Below are positions 1 to 11,700 of a stretch of DNA of 64,000 bases, piece after piece. The DNA comes from Mangifera indica (lineage: Eukaryota > Streptophyta > Magnoliopsida > Sapindales > Anacardiaceae). Both the position numbers and the translations under genes were made by a program. Location of the stretch: assembly GCF_011075055.1 (NCBI RefSeq), contig NW_025401111.1:62001-126000 (forward strand), given 5' to 3'. How positions within the stretch are numbered: the stretch's first letter is position 1; each line of letters opens with the position of its first letter. The notes beneath the pieces are model-generated. The model had not been told where the DNA came from and did not search any database. It saw nothing but the letters and a program-made list of their open reading frames with translations.

Positions 1-497
1 AACAAAGGCAACTACTAAATTATCAAGTTATCCCAAATTTTCCAAGTGGGTTACACAGTTTCCTCTTTATACGAAATTTCCTTACCACCAATTTATATAA
101 CTTTATCAAGCATCCTATTTGTACAGTAAACCAACAACTTTAATTAATTGTAAGGTAATAAAAATAAAAATAAAAATTGCGAATAAAAATGTAAACCTAT
201 TATTATAGACTTTTGCAGTGAGGGGTTTCCCTCTATAGAATACCATAATCTTTTCAACTAGTATGAAAACACTGAAGAATTGGAACAACTTATTTGGTAA
301 ATATGATATTATCAAAAACCTTATTAAGCCCTTACTAACAATTTAATTATAACAATTGTTGATCATCTTATTTAACAAAATTTAATCTAATTGAGCAACA
401 CTGTTTATTAAAAAAATGTTAAGATTAACATCCAACTTATTACTTAAAATCGTTGAATTGTAATGTCAATAATAATAATAATAACAATAAAACTCAG

Positions 498-1350
498 CGT
501 ATTCTTTGCTTATGCTTTACGTTTTTGCGTTCCCATTTGCATTGAGATTGAGAAGAGTTTGGTAAGTTAAAGTTGTAATTGATCCTTTCATTCTAATCAG
601 ACCATTATGTTATGAACATATGGACATGGAGACCCGTGGTCAACCACTTTTAGAAAATGTATTCTTCTTTAATTTTAAAGTTAATTATGATTATGCAAAG
701 TAGTTAATTTAATAATAATAAATTATATTGGTTTTCTTTAAAATAAACGTGTAACCATTTATACAGTTACCATTTTGTCATTTTTTTCAATTTGGAATAT
801 GAAAAAAATGTAAAGTAACGACACTTGAATGAATTGTAAGGTGAAAAAAAATTAGTGAATTTTTATTACAAGGTGGGTAAACACTTGTAGAGAGATTCCC
901 TTGCCTTACAAGGTGACTAAATCTGCCCTACATGCAGTTTGAATATTGACGGCCCTACTCGCCCATGAATCTCTTTTTATTGGTTAGATGCAAATCTGAT
1001 CCATTCAACAAACACTTTTTGCTTGGACTCTTGCTCTCTTCCCTTGAAGACTCCTGAAGTGAATTGATGTATTAAAGTTGATTCCATGAAGGCTAAAGCC
1101 TTCCAGTTTTATAGTGATGATTGATGTATTAAAGTTCATAAAAAACATCACACCAATTTGTTTGAATTTGTCTTTGCTGTTGCTTTTGCTTTTTAACTCC
1201 CATTGGCAGTGTGATTGTCTTTCATTCTAATCTGACCAATAATTCAGAACAAGTTGTAATGTGAATATATACATGGAGATTAATGGTCCACTAACTTTTA
1301 GAGAATCTATGATCTTCTTTAATTCTACATTCAGTTAATTTAATGATGGC
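498..1350 (+). repeat. Internal direct duplication in unit 1 upstream region
   Basis: The block at about 498-715 (a 'tttgct...' stretch, 'cattctaatc', 'acatggaga', then 'cttctttaatt') recurs diverged at about 1,168-1,350. Units 2 and 3 have one recognisable copy each (near 10,000-10,800 and 43,320-43,470). The duplication is therefore local to unit 1. Confidence 0.55.
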
Positions 1351-2009
1351 CCTCCATGGATTAATTTTAAGTCGCAAAAAGTAAAAGCTTCAATATATAT
1401 CTGAACAAGTAATCCAAGGAACATGACTAGTATAGGAATTCGGAATCACTTGAGGACAAAGTTGTAAATAATCCAAGGTTTCTTCTGACTCTCCAGAAGG
1501 AATCACTGTTTATAAAACAGTATACCTAAAGGAAGAGAACATGAAGGAACAGTATAAACATTATACTTGTTTAGGTAGCTTTTTGATGAAGAAAAAGTAG
1601 AAGGAACATGGCCAGCACCGCAGGTTTTAGGTTTACTTGTTTTGTTGTTGTGTTAGGCTCTACAGACACGAAGTTGGCCTTAATTGCCAGAAGGAAGAGA
1701 GTAATGTGATATATATGGAGGCTTCTTCTTAAGGGAGAAATTAAATTTTGATCCAATTTTGAAGCGAATATAAAGTGAATGAGTGAGCTGATAATTGTGG
1801 AGAGTTTGTATTTTTAGAGAGACAAAAATTGTTTATCAGGTATTAAGGGAAAGACCCTAAATTAGGTCAAGATTTGTTTTGATAGTTGATTGACACATTA
1901 TATACTACTTGTACAAATTCTGAGCAACATTTCTATCCAATTGAAAACTCATAATTATATATGTAATCTATCATAAGTCAAGCTGAGCTAATGGGGAACA
2001 TTATGAGAG

Positions 2010-2985
2010 ATATTATTATTATTGGAAAAAATTAGGAAAGGTAATGGACTCCTCATTCATCTCGATTCTAATATCTTTGGAATTAAGTCTGCCATTTTCC
2101 ATTTTCACTATAAAACCATGCATTGGCCCTTTAAAATCGTAAATTTCTCGCAATCCAATAATCATTGGCTAAAAATGAATAAAACAATGAAACATAAAAA
2201 CTTGATACTACATATAACATGTATTCCACATTTGTTTTACCTAAAGCTTAAAAAAAGGAAGGGATGTTCTTCATCATTTTTTTATCCTTTTTGAGCTTGA
2301 CTTGGATTTGTTGTCGTTGTGATTTGAAACTACTGATCGACTTCTTCTTTTTCTGTTTCTCTGCACTTGCAATAACAACCTCAAAATCGTTGGAAGACCA
2401 TTAATCATGGCCAAGAGACATATCCTAAAAGAACAATTGCATCTTATTGCCAGACGGCTAATACAAATCATTGACATAAAGCCACCATATTTGCCTTAGT
2501 TTGCAATAGCCAACATGCTAGGGCTTACAAATTTGCGCAGAATATAACAGATACCTACTGCTCAATTCTTATCAATCTTTCTTCACAACCCAATCAAAAT
2601 GAAATGTTGAATGCAAACTACTTGATACAGTTTACAAGTTTTCATCCATTGCTCGCAATTTAGTTCTGGGAAAAAGAAAAGAACTGAAAGAAAAATGATG
2701 AATTAATTTAATAAGAGCTCAAGTCTAAAACCAAAGAAATTCAGTACTACTTACTAAGCAAAGAAGTATAAATTAATCAGTATAACTTGGAGAAGAGTAG
2801 AGGACTAAAAAATTAAGATTGGTTTTGTTAATTTACACACATTTAAACAATCTATCAGAATTTTTGAGAGAGTTCATTAGTTAAGTTGAAGTAATAAGGA
2901 ACCCAAGAGAAGTATTATTATTGGACAAAATTAGGAAAGGTAATGGAATCCTCATTCATCTAGATTCTGACATCTTTAGTGTCAT
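2010..2985 (+). repeat. Second internal direct duplication in unit 1
   Basis: About 75 bp at 2,015-2,090 ('attaggaaaggtaatgga', then 'cctcattcatct') recurs at 2,925-2,980. Unit 3 has a single related block at about 44,040-44,095. The sequence between the two copies has no recognisable gene. Confidence 0.6.
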
Positions 2986-3534
2986 GCAAATTAATGGACA
3001 GAGCAAATCTCTTACTAAGAAAAAATACTTGACCTGACTAAAAATTAGCTCTAAAAGTATTACATGGATACATAATGATGTCTCAAAATTATGTGACTCT
3101 CAAGTTCAACATTAATGGTCGTATATTTCCTTGAGGCTTCATCTAAAATAAAAGAGCACTCCCCTCATAAAATTGTTTTAATATTACCACTTCACATTCC
3201 CCATGCCCATTTCAAGTATATATAGCATTACTTTTTTCTGTACAGGTATCATCAAATTAATCATTTTTCTATTCTGCAAATTCAAACCATATATAATTTG
3301 AAACAATCTCTAGATGCAATATAAGAGAATACTATTGAGAGAATCTAATTCAAATCATGCATCGTGGACCTGCCAATCAGAGCATGAAACAAGTTTTCTG
3401 CTTTCAAATTTGTTGTCCATAATCTTAATAAATCCCTAAATCTTCTGTGTACATCATTCGGTGACATCCATTTCATATTCAAATTGTGTAGGCTTTAGCA
3501 ACTGTTGTCTGTAGGGCCCTAGCATTTCCACAAT

Positions 3535-3542
3535 TATAAAAG
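3535..3542 (+). promoter_or_regulatory. TATA box of gene copy 1
   Basis: TATAAAAG lies 75 bp before the ATG, in a block conserved in all three units ('gggccct' upstream, 'gcgttgtgag' downstream). The conserved 'gcgttgtgag' begins about 18 bp beyond it, so transcription probably starts in or just after it. Unit 3 has the identical octamer and unit 2 a mutated form. Confidence 0.65.
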
Positions 3543-3616
3543 CAGAAATTCGCGTTGTGAGTGCTCCCTTTGCTTTGATTTTCATTCCAAAGTTGCATCT
3601 AATGCGGTGCTAAAAA

Positions 3617-5065
3617 ATGAAGGATATTCACATCAGAGCCGAATCAGACCGATCTAGATTATCTGAGGCTTGTGTATGGGTAAACGTCCCAGATGATGAC
3701 TTGGGTTGTAATCACAGAAGCTTACGTTTTCAACAACACCAAATTGCGGTTTTCAAGTGTTATGGCTGTTTCCAGGTTTTAATAATTTCACTTCTGTTAA
3801 TAGATTGATTTGTTATATCATATTTATAAGCATAAATCTTGGCGTGCAGGTGATTGTTCTTGGAATGAGTTTGAAAGCAGTTGATAGAGTATCAGAAGTA
3901 AACATTGAGTTTTTAAGTCTACCAATTGAAGAGAAGGTACATAACTGGAGCAATTATCTTAGACTCCATTGTTATCAACCTAAAAAGCATGAACAACTAA
4001 TTCATCTTCCTTAATTCAAGTGGTAGGATCGACTACTGCTGATCACCATCATCAACTAACTAATACTGCACTATCATAACTAATATGTTATTGGAATTGC
4101 ACTGGGCTGGAAAGCGCCTCCGGAGAGCGCTGGTTCCCCAAGTACTGCCCAATGGTGCTCCAAACCCGCCTCTTTTGAGAGTCATATTTATCGACTGAGC
4201 GAAGGTGAAGCATTAGCAGTAGGGGATTTTGAGATCCAAAATGGCTGGCAGCTCTATTTTTCTTCCTGCACAAGAGCTATTGAGCCTCTACAAAAAACCT
4301 AGTCAAGGACCCACACCTAACTTGTTTGAACAACAAGCGTGGAATTACCAACAATCCAACACCCCTTACAGGGAAGGAAATCTCCCCTCAATTGGGTGTT
4401 CCAGTTCCTCACAATTTATGGTGATTCCAATTGGTGGGTCTCCTACCTTAAAAGTAAAGTTTTCCCTCGCACACATAACTGCATTTTTTTTGGCAACCAA
4501 CGTGGGATTACCAAACACAGTAACTGGTCATGATCATTTTCTTTGTTTCATACTTGATGCAAGAGGCTTGTGTGAGTAACTAGACAAAATTTCTGTAATT
4601 GTTATTTTAAAATTTGTGCTTGCTTTCCATGTACAAAGCTTTGTCCTATAAAGCAGGAATACGAATTTAGTAATAACAAAGATTTCAAATCTGCCACTAC
4701 AGATTTCTATACCAAGGTATATAATCTAGAATTTCTTGTAGGTATGCTCTAATGAAATGATGTCCATATGTTAGTAACTGATACACCGCTCTTGTTTATA
4801 CCATTTTCAGGGCGATCATGTTCACTATCAAAAGATTAAATGGATGAAATGTAGCAAGGGTGGGAGGATTGAAAGCATAGCACCTGGCCGAATCCGCAGA
4901 CTGAGAAGTAGACGTAACAAGAAAGACAACGATGATGAGGATGATGGTGAGGACAACCGCCGGCGGTCATCAGCCTCTGATGGTCTTTCATTTATCTTTG
5001 GAATAGTAATCATACTTATGCTGCTTCTGATATTGTTGTCCTTGATTATCTGGGTTATGAGTTAA
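3617..5065 (+). CDS. Predicted chimeric DIOX_N / tail-anchored membrane protein, copy 1
   Basis: Proposed exons are 3617-3775, 3850-3936, 4639-4716 and 4811-5065, giving 192 codons plus stop. All junctions are GT-AG and phase 0. Exons 1-2 resemble the start of DMR6-like 2-oxoglutarate oxygenases: 'ESDR.RLSE', 'DLGC', 'CFQ', then 'VIVLGMSLK' in place of the family's 'VINHG', then 'LPIEEK'. The HxD...H iron site and the 2OG-binding arginine lie beyond the truncated part, so no oxygenase activity is expected. Exon 3 reads 'SNNKDFKSATT'. Exon 4 has a basic run ('RIRRLRSRRNKK'), an acidic run ('DDEDDGED') and a C-terminal hydrophobic helix of about 22 residues, which suggests a tail-anchored membrane protein. 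If exon 2 is not spliced at 3936 it runs on to a stop at 4014, adding 'NW.NYLRLHCY', itself a DMR6-family motif; the gene would then be a 107-residue fragment. Exon 3-4 homologues are not recognised. The acceptor of exon 3 is the weak 'acaaag'. Confidence 0.5.
4113..4131. repeat. GC-rich palindrome inside intron 2, copy 1
   Basis: agcgcctccggagagcgct is almost self-complementary, and it is strikingly GC-rich for this window. The same palindrome occurs at the equivalent place in copy 3 (46828-46846), and in decayed form in copy 2 (14473-14491). It lies in an intron block (about 4,080-4,560) conserved among the copies. Its role is unknown. Confidence 0.6.
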
Positions 5066-5989
5066 TTCATTCTCTACATGCGTGCTCGGGATGAAAACAC
5101 TATCATGTTGTTGTGATACTCATGGAGGTTTTAATATTAATAAATTTATGTGTTTAAATAGTGTATAATTTCGTATATGATATATTACTGTATAATAATT
5201 AGAAGATCACATCATACATTGTGCACATTTTCTGCTCCTCTTTTAATAATGTGTTTTTTGACTTAGACGGCTCTGCACTTGGGAAATCATGTTTGCACAT
5301 GTCTGAAGACAAACTTAAACTTGTTTGCCTCTGTCAGACTCTCCTTTCATTTTTCTTTCACTTTGCTGATAAAGTAGAATTATCCGATGAACTCACTAAG
5401 TAGATAACTACAGAAGTAATGCATTGTACTCACTGTTATACATCTCTCAGTGGATTACAACAGAAAACGTTAACTTTTTGTACTATTCTGTCATTTTCTT
5501 CTTAACTTACAGTGCTACAGTTACATTTAGCTGCTACAACTTGAGCAAAATCACTCCAAACCTCCAGATTCTTTTTTGGGTTATTGTTTTGCAAAAGACA
5601 GCTATAACCTCCTCGAAGTAGAGCATGTGATACGTTGTAGCATCATTTTTTAATTTAGATACCTTTTGTATAGTCTACTCAAGATGGAAAAGCTTGAGTT
5701 TCACTCTTGTATGTAACTTAGTTTGTTTAGACTTGTTTCGTCTTTCTTATTGATTTCTATCATAGTAGCAACTGTGATGATGTTGTATGTTTTTGTTTTG
5801 TTTTTAAGTTTGTTCTAGAGTTTTTACTATCATTGCAGGTTTCTGGTTTGTTTTAAGATCTATCCTAAAGTTTTTGTTGTTTTTCTGATGGGTAGATGTG
5901 CTTAGGCTATTCCTCGATTCTTTCGTTGGAGGTCCCTTTGCCTTTTTGTAAATATATACATTTATTTACAAAAAAAAAAAAATTCTTCT
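5066..5989. other. 3' flank of unit 1
   Basis: Non-coding. The part at about 5,255-5,370 ('gacttagacggctct', 'ctgtcagactct') matches the 3' flank of unit 2 at about 17,480-17,590, so it is probably 3' UTR or downstream sequence of the duplicated gene. The rest, up to the LTR, is T-rich with nothing recognisable. Confidence 0.5.
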
Positions 5990-6705
5990 TAAAGAATTGA
6001 ATGTAAGTCAGAATAACTACATTGGAGCAAAAATAATTAAACATCAATTTATTATTCATGTAAATTATAATTACATGAAGAGAAAGCAATTGAATATTAA
6101 ACTATTATACTTATAATATAAGTCATTATTATATGAAAAAAAAAATTAATTATGTCTATAACGGAAGCTAATTATGCTCATAATGTAAATCATTATTACA
6201 TTCGTAAATAAACAATTATCATTTTCATTCTTAAACTTCATATTTTTAACATAGACTAAAGATAAAAAAATATACATTAATTTCATCATATTTTATAATG
6301 TACCAATCATAAAATAGAATTCATAAAGAATTTAAAGAATATTGATTTATTTCACTTAACCCTTTGATTTAATGATGGATAAAAGAATATAAGGTTATAA
6401 GTATGTCAGGGGTAGAGAGGATCAACACGTATTTATAGAGTTAATGGTGTTTTTCTATCAAAAGTCACATCTTTATGAAGTGACACATCATTTTATTATG
6501 ACAGTCACATCTTACTATTAATAAAAACTCATATCCTTTTATCATAAGGAGTCACTTTTATTTATCATAAGAAGTCATATATTTACATTAGTCAATAAAT
6601 TTTAGGTATTAAAATTTTATTAAATATAAATTATTTTATCAAATAAATATTATTATACTTGATAAAATACACTTTCAATATGTCATATGAGTCATAATTC
6701 TCACA
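5990..6705 (-). mobile_element. 3' LTR of a degraded Copia element (approximate)
   Basis: Read on the minus strand, a purine-rich tract (complement of 6706-6716) is followed at once by TGTGAG, the expected polypurine tract/LTR start. Coding remnants of the same strand lie just upstream in that reading direction. About 300 bp inside is a TATA-like 'tctataaatac' (complement near 6,430), fitting an LTR promoter. The far boundary near 5,990 is a guess, and no second LTR was found. Confidence 0.5.
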
Positions 6706-8400
6706 TTCTTCCGCTTAACTCATATGATATTACTTTCATAATTTAATAAGAAATATCATAATGTGCACAAAAATTATACGAAAATCTATCTTACATTGGC
6801 TACAACATTATATCTTTATTAAGTTGAATTATTAATGCGAGTAATGGCGGTCATATGTCATTTTCTCTTGACACAGTGTCTTCCATGTACCACAATATTA
6901 ACTTTCAACTTAATATGATCTTTATTAAGGAGGATCATCGCAGTCTAACTTCAATGTCTTTATTATAAGATTATTTTTGTCAACATTATTTCTATAACAA
7001 TTATGTATACAAATAGAAAATAAGAAATATCAGAAACACATAAGTGATCTTAGAGTATCAAATACATAAACTTAATATAAACATAATCTAATATCATTAG
7101 TGATGTTCAATAATTCTCATCCTTTCAACATGTTCATTAAATGTTTTGGAAGATAATTCTTATGTTAAAAGATCTATAATCATAAGATTAGTGCTAATGT
7201 ATTCAATTGACACTTTTTGTTTCTAAACTTCCTTTTTAACAACAAAATATTTTATTTTCGTATACTTAGCACATTTAGAATACTAATCATTTTTAGAGAA
7301 GAAAACTACGGTAAAGTCAATTTTAGCGGCTTGACAATATTATCGACAACCCTAGGTCCCATAATCCATGAATAATGGGAAACAATAATTATCAAAGTTT
7401 TAGGTATAACAACTTTTATTGTAACTTTTTGAATGCTAACATCATGCATTCTTTCAATCCCACTAACGTTATCATTTTAAATAAATCTAGTATTTTCAGA
7501 TTCAACAATTCTTTTATCAACACATTCAACATAGTTTGAATCTAAATATCCAATTGTCTCAAAATGAATAGTCTTCTACAAGTGAGCATATGATCTTTAA
7601 TTCCTTACAAGTAGTTTAGAACTTTCTTTGCAACTTTCTAATGATTCAAACTTGGATTACTTTGATGCTTGCCCAACAAAACTAATGTCTAAGCTAGTGT
7701 AAGTTTGAACATACATTAAACTCTCAATAACTTATGCATTAGGAATATTTTCATTTGCTCTCATTCCAATTCATTTTTGGACATTGTATGAGGTTAGATT
7801 TATCCCTTTTTAAAAATTGAAATGACCACTGCTGAACATTTTTAAGACAACCTAACAATCCTTCTAATTTATCAAGAAATATATCTATTGCAATCACAGA
7901 AGTTGTCTCTCTTATATCTTTCATTTCAAAATTTTCAGAGAGATATTTATTGGTTTCATGTAATAAACCAAAGTTATTAGTAGTTAACAATATATCATTA
8001 ACATATAAAACTAGAAAAATAAACTTACCCCCACTAACCTTCATGCTAATCTATAGTATTCTCTTGAAAACCAAAGAAGTGATGGTATCATTAAACTTAA
8101 GATAACATTGTTAGGAGGCTCATTTAAGTCCGTATATTGAATTGTTTAATCTACACATCATGTGTTCCTCTTATGCATGATACTTGAACCATCATATTTC
8201 ATAGTGGTCAATATACTTATTAATGTACTAGCTAGTGATTTTTCAGTAGTTCAAGAATGTTCTTAAATTCCTTGGTATCATCAATTTTTAGAAAGAGTTG
8301 AATTTAAAGTTGTACACAAATATCATTTGCATAAACATTAAACTAATCTGTTCAATCTTTCCTAGACTTTAAACATTTTCTAAGTGAAACTTGACTTGTT
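6706..8400 (-). pseudogene. Copia (Ty1-type) polyprotein remnant: reverse transcriptase and RNase H part
   Basis: The longest open piece (8044-7751) reads '..FLVLYVNDILLTTN', with YVND in place of the catalytic YVDD, then 'HETNKYLSENFEMKD', typical of plant Copia reverse transcriptase. Downstream, interrupted by stops, come 'QSNPSLNH' and 'KVAKKVLNYL.GIKDHML' (about 7,680-7,570), the conserved stretch leading into Copia RNase H. Upstream of 8044 only fragments remain. Gag, protease and integrase were not found. The copy is dead: stops and frameshifts occur throughout. Confidence 0.8.
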
Positions 8401-8789
8401 CACTCCAATAAGAGAAATTCAATTAATTAAATAGATTAACAGAGAAAGCTTGCAAATAAAGTGACATGATATAGATACTTGCAAATAAATACTCATACAT
8501 TAATCTATCACATAAATTAATATTCAAAATATAATATAAAGTACATCAAAGTTCTCCACTAGGTGATACTAAGATATACAAATATAAACAATAATTGGTA
8601 ACTATATATGCACTAATTCGATCTATTTTATAATCTTTGGATATGCAAAGTAAAACTAATAGAACAGACTAATTATTACAATCATATTTGTCAATTATGA
8701 GAACAAATAATTAACCTTCGGGTTAATCTTGAAGTGTCTCATAATGTAAATTTTAATTTTACAAGACAAAGACGTAAAATAACAACTAG
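8401..8789. other. AT-rich spacer, nothing recognised
   Basis: Probably internal or flanking sequence of the Copia remnant. No coding or structural signal was seen. Confidence 0.4.
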
Positions 8790-11700
8790 ATGATCAGAGT
8801 CAAATCCATAATAAAAATTGAAATTCACCCGTTTTAATAAACAACTTCTATCGTTATTGTAAAAAAGAGGACAAAAAGTTGAATGGTAATTGGTGTTCAA
8901 TAGAAATTGCAAAACATAACCTCGAAATGCACCATTAAAACTTTGGTAGGGCTAGTGTTTCATTTATCTAATGCATTTGTGTTTGCTTTCTTCTACACAA
9001 TTAAGCTAAAGCAGAAAACCCAAAAGATACTTCTATTTTCTGCATGTAGAAAGGGTAAGGCTGAATTTGGTGTGGTTTATTGGGCTCACAAGTCATGTTG
9101 TGCTAAGATTTGTCGAAATGTGGATCTTGTAAGTTATGTTGGCCCATGACACAACAAGGTTTGGGATACTAATCTTTGGGTCTTGCCTTTGTGGCTTTTT
9201 AGTAGGGATTTTAGTAGGTTAACACATTATATTATATATTTATTTTTTAAATTTTTTATTTCTTTTCATGGGCTATATCGGATTGGTTTGCAAATCAGAC
9301 CCTATGGCCCTTGACACGACTCATAAAGCCCATGGGTCATGCCTCATAGGGCATGCCTTTTAGAGTGGATCGAGTTGACTCAACTCCTTAGGAATTTCTA
9401 TGTGCAAGCCCAATTTTGCAAGAAATATAAATATATGACTGTAAAAAGGGCCATTAAAGGCCAATTCTTTAAACCCATGTGCAAAAATATCACAAACTCA
9501 CTATTATCATCTTCCTTGCACATTCTTCATCCCTTTCATTTGCAATATGTTGAAACGAAAACGCAATATTTAATCTAAATTTAAAGAAAAATATACAAAA
9601 CAAAGATGGGTTGATGAAAATTGTAAACTAAGGTAATGAAAATGAAAATTAGAGAATAAATGTGTAAACAACAGGCCAACGGGGCCCAAATTACTTTATT
9701 TCGTAATTAAATACTGATTAAGTTGTTGGAAGCTCCTCTTATCAAACAAGGCACCGTATTTAACATAATTTTATGTAATTGTGCAAAACTATTCATTAAA
9801 ATAAAAAGGTAAAGATTCACATACAACTTATTATTAAATCCTATTTAATATTTTTCAGATGCATGACGATTGATTACTAGGCAATTGAGCACGTCATACC
9901 CTATTTAACATTTTTTAAATGCATGTCCGTTCGTTCACCACTATGTGGAGACTTAGGATTGTTGCGTGGTTTTCATTTCTTTTCGTCTTTTCTCTTACTT
10001 TTTGCTTTTGGCTTTTCGTTTTACATTCCCATTTGCTACAATTCTTCAGTCAGTTATGTCGGTTTTCCTTGAAATAAGAATGCAACCATTTATGCAATTA
10101 TACCCTTTTATAGTATATTTAAAATTGAATTAAATTAATTGTCACATTGATTTATAGTTGATTAGCTTAATCCATTACTAAATTATAATAAATTTATTAA
10201 ATAATATCAAGAATTTAACACTAATTTAGACATAAAATTTATTAAAAATAAATTTGCATAATAATCAATAATGATAAAGTATATTTATCTTTTTAAACTA
10301 GTGTGAATTGTCTATGGATTTTTCTATGGATTTTTGAAGTGAGAAGTTTTCGTCTGTCAAAAAGTGAAAAACCATAATATTTTAAACTAGTGTGAAAATA
10401 TTCAAGAACTGGAACTACTTATCAGGTAAATTTCATTTAAAAAAAAAAATTGTTGTTAAAATGAAAGGAAGTTTTGAAACTTGGAAGAAGTAATTTTTTT
10501 CTGGGTTAGACGCATGGAATTATGTAACATAATCTTTGACAAAATGTGACCCAATGTGAATTGTCTTCAATTAATTAATCAGTGCAATCTTTTCCTTAGA
10601 CTCAAACTTTCTTCCCATGAAACTTCCTAAAGTGAATTGATGTACTAAAGTTGATTAATCTGACCATTGATTGTGGAAAAATAAAGTTGTTTTGTGCATT
10701 TGCGCATGGAGAATAAGGGTCCACTAAGAGAATCTAATTTTCTTTAATTATTCAGTTAATTATGATTATACAAACTAACTGATTTAATGATGTTACTCCT
10801 TGGAAATACCTAAACAAGTAATCCAAGGAACATGAACATTACAGGAATTAGGAATCGAAGTTGTAAATAATCCTGACCAGTCGGCCACCAACGCAAGCAA
10901 GTTTTGGGTTCACTTGTTTTGTTGTTGTGTTAGGCTCATAGAACATGAAGCTGGCCTTAATAGCCAGAAGAAAGAGAGTAATACGATATAGAGACTTCTT
11001 GTAAAGGGGGAAATTAGATTTTAGAAAGCCAAAAATTGATTATGACGTACCAAGGGAAAGCCCCAAATCAGCAAATCTAAATCTATCAATCTATTACTAA
11101 AAAGAAAAATTAATAAAACTATGTGTACTTATTTTGAGTATATAAATATGTACACATTTATATATACTATTATGTGATTAGATAATTTTGAATTAAAAAT
11201 AAAATAATACTCAATCATGTGATAACACATATAAGTATATACACATTTATGTTTTCAAAATAAATATATGTAGTATTGCTTAGAAAAAAAAAAAAAAAAC
11301 TTGAGATGACTTAAAAATTAGCTGTGAAAGTATTGCATGGATACATAATGATGTCTCAGAATTATGTGACGCTCAAGTTCAACAATAGTGGTCGTATGTT
11401 TTCCTTGAGGCTTTGTTTATATAGAAGAGAAGAGCACTCACCCTTATAAAATTGTTTAATATTACTACTCCCCACTCCCTACTTCCATTTCAAGGATAGA
11501 TAGCTTTACATCTTCTATACAGCTGTCATCAATTAAATTTCTATTCTGAAGATTTAAACTAGGCCGGATTTAAAGCAACTTCTTTAGGCTCGAAATAAGT
11601 TTGGCTCAGACAAGCCCAAACATAAACCTTAGTACGAGTTAGGGAAATGAAATGAAAATGAATCTAAGTCTAAATAGAAGTCATGCTCGGCTCTAGAGCT

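Larger units (their letters stand above)
1..3534. repeat. Upstream, non-coding part of tandem unit 1
   Basis: No gene is recognisable here; the short open frames are unsupported. Blocks match the upstream parts of unit 2 (about 9,590-11,560) and unit 3 (about 42,890-44,580) in the same order and orientation. Examples are the stretches around 120-210, 490-715, 1,380-1,700, 2,905-3,150 and 3,170-3,350. This is what identifies the segment as the left part of a tandemly repeated unit. The left boundary is outside the window. Confidence 0.7.

Noticed and set aside
4229..4579. 116-codon plus-strand open frame in intron 2 of copy 1
   Set aside because: The corresponding sequence in copies 2 and 3 has stops and lacks the start, so the frame is not conserved although the DNA is.
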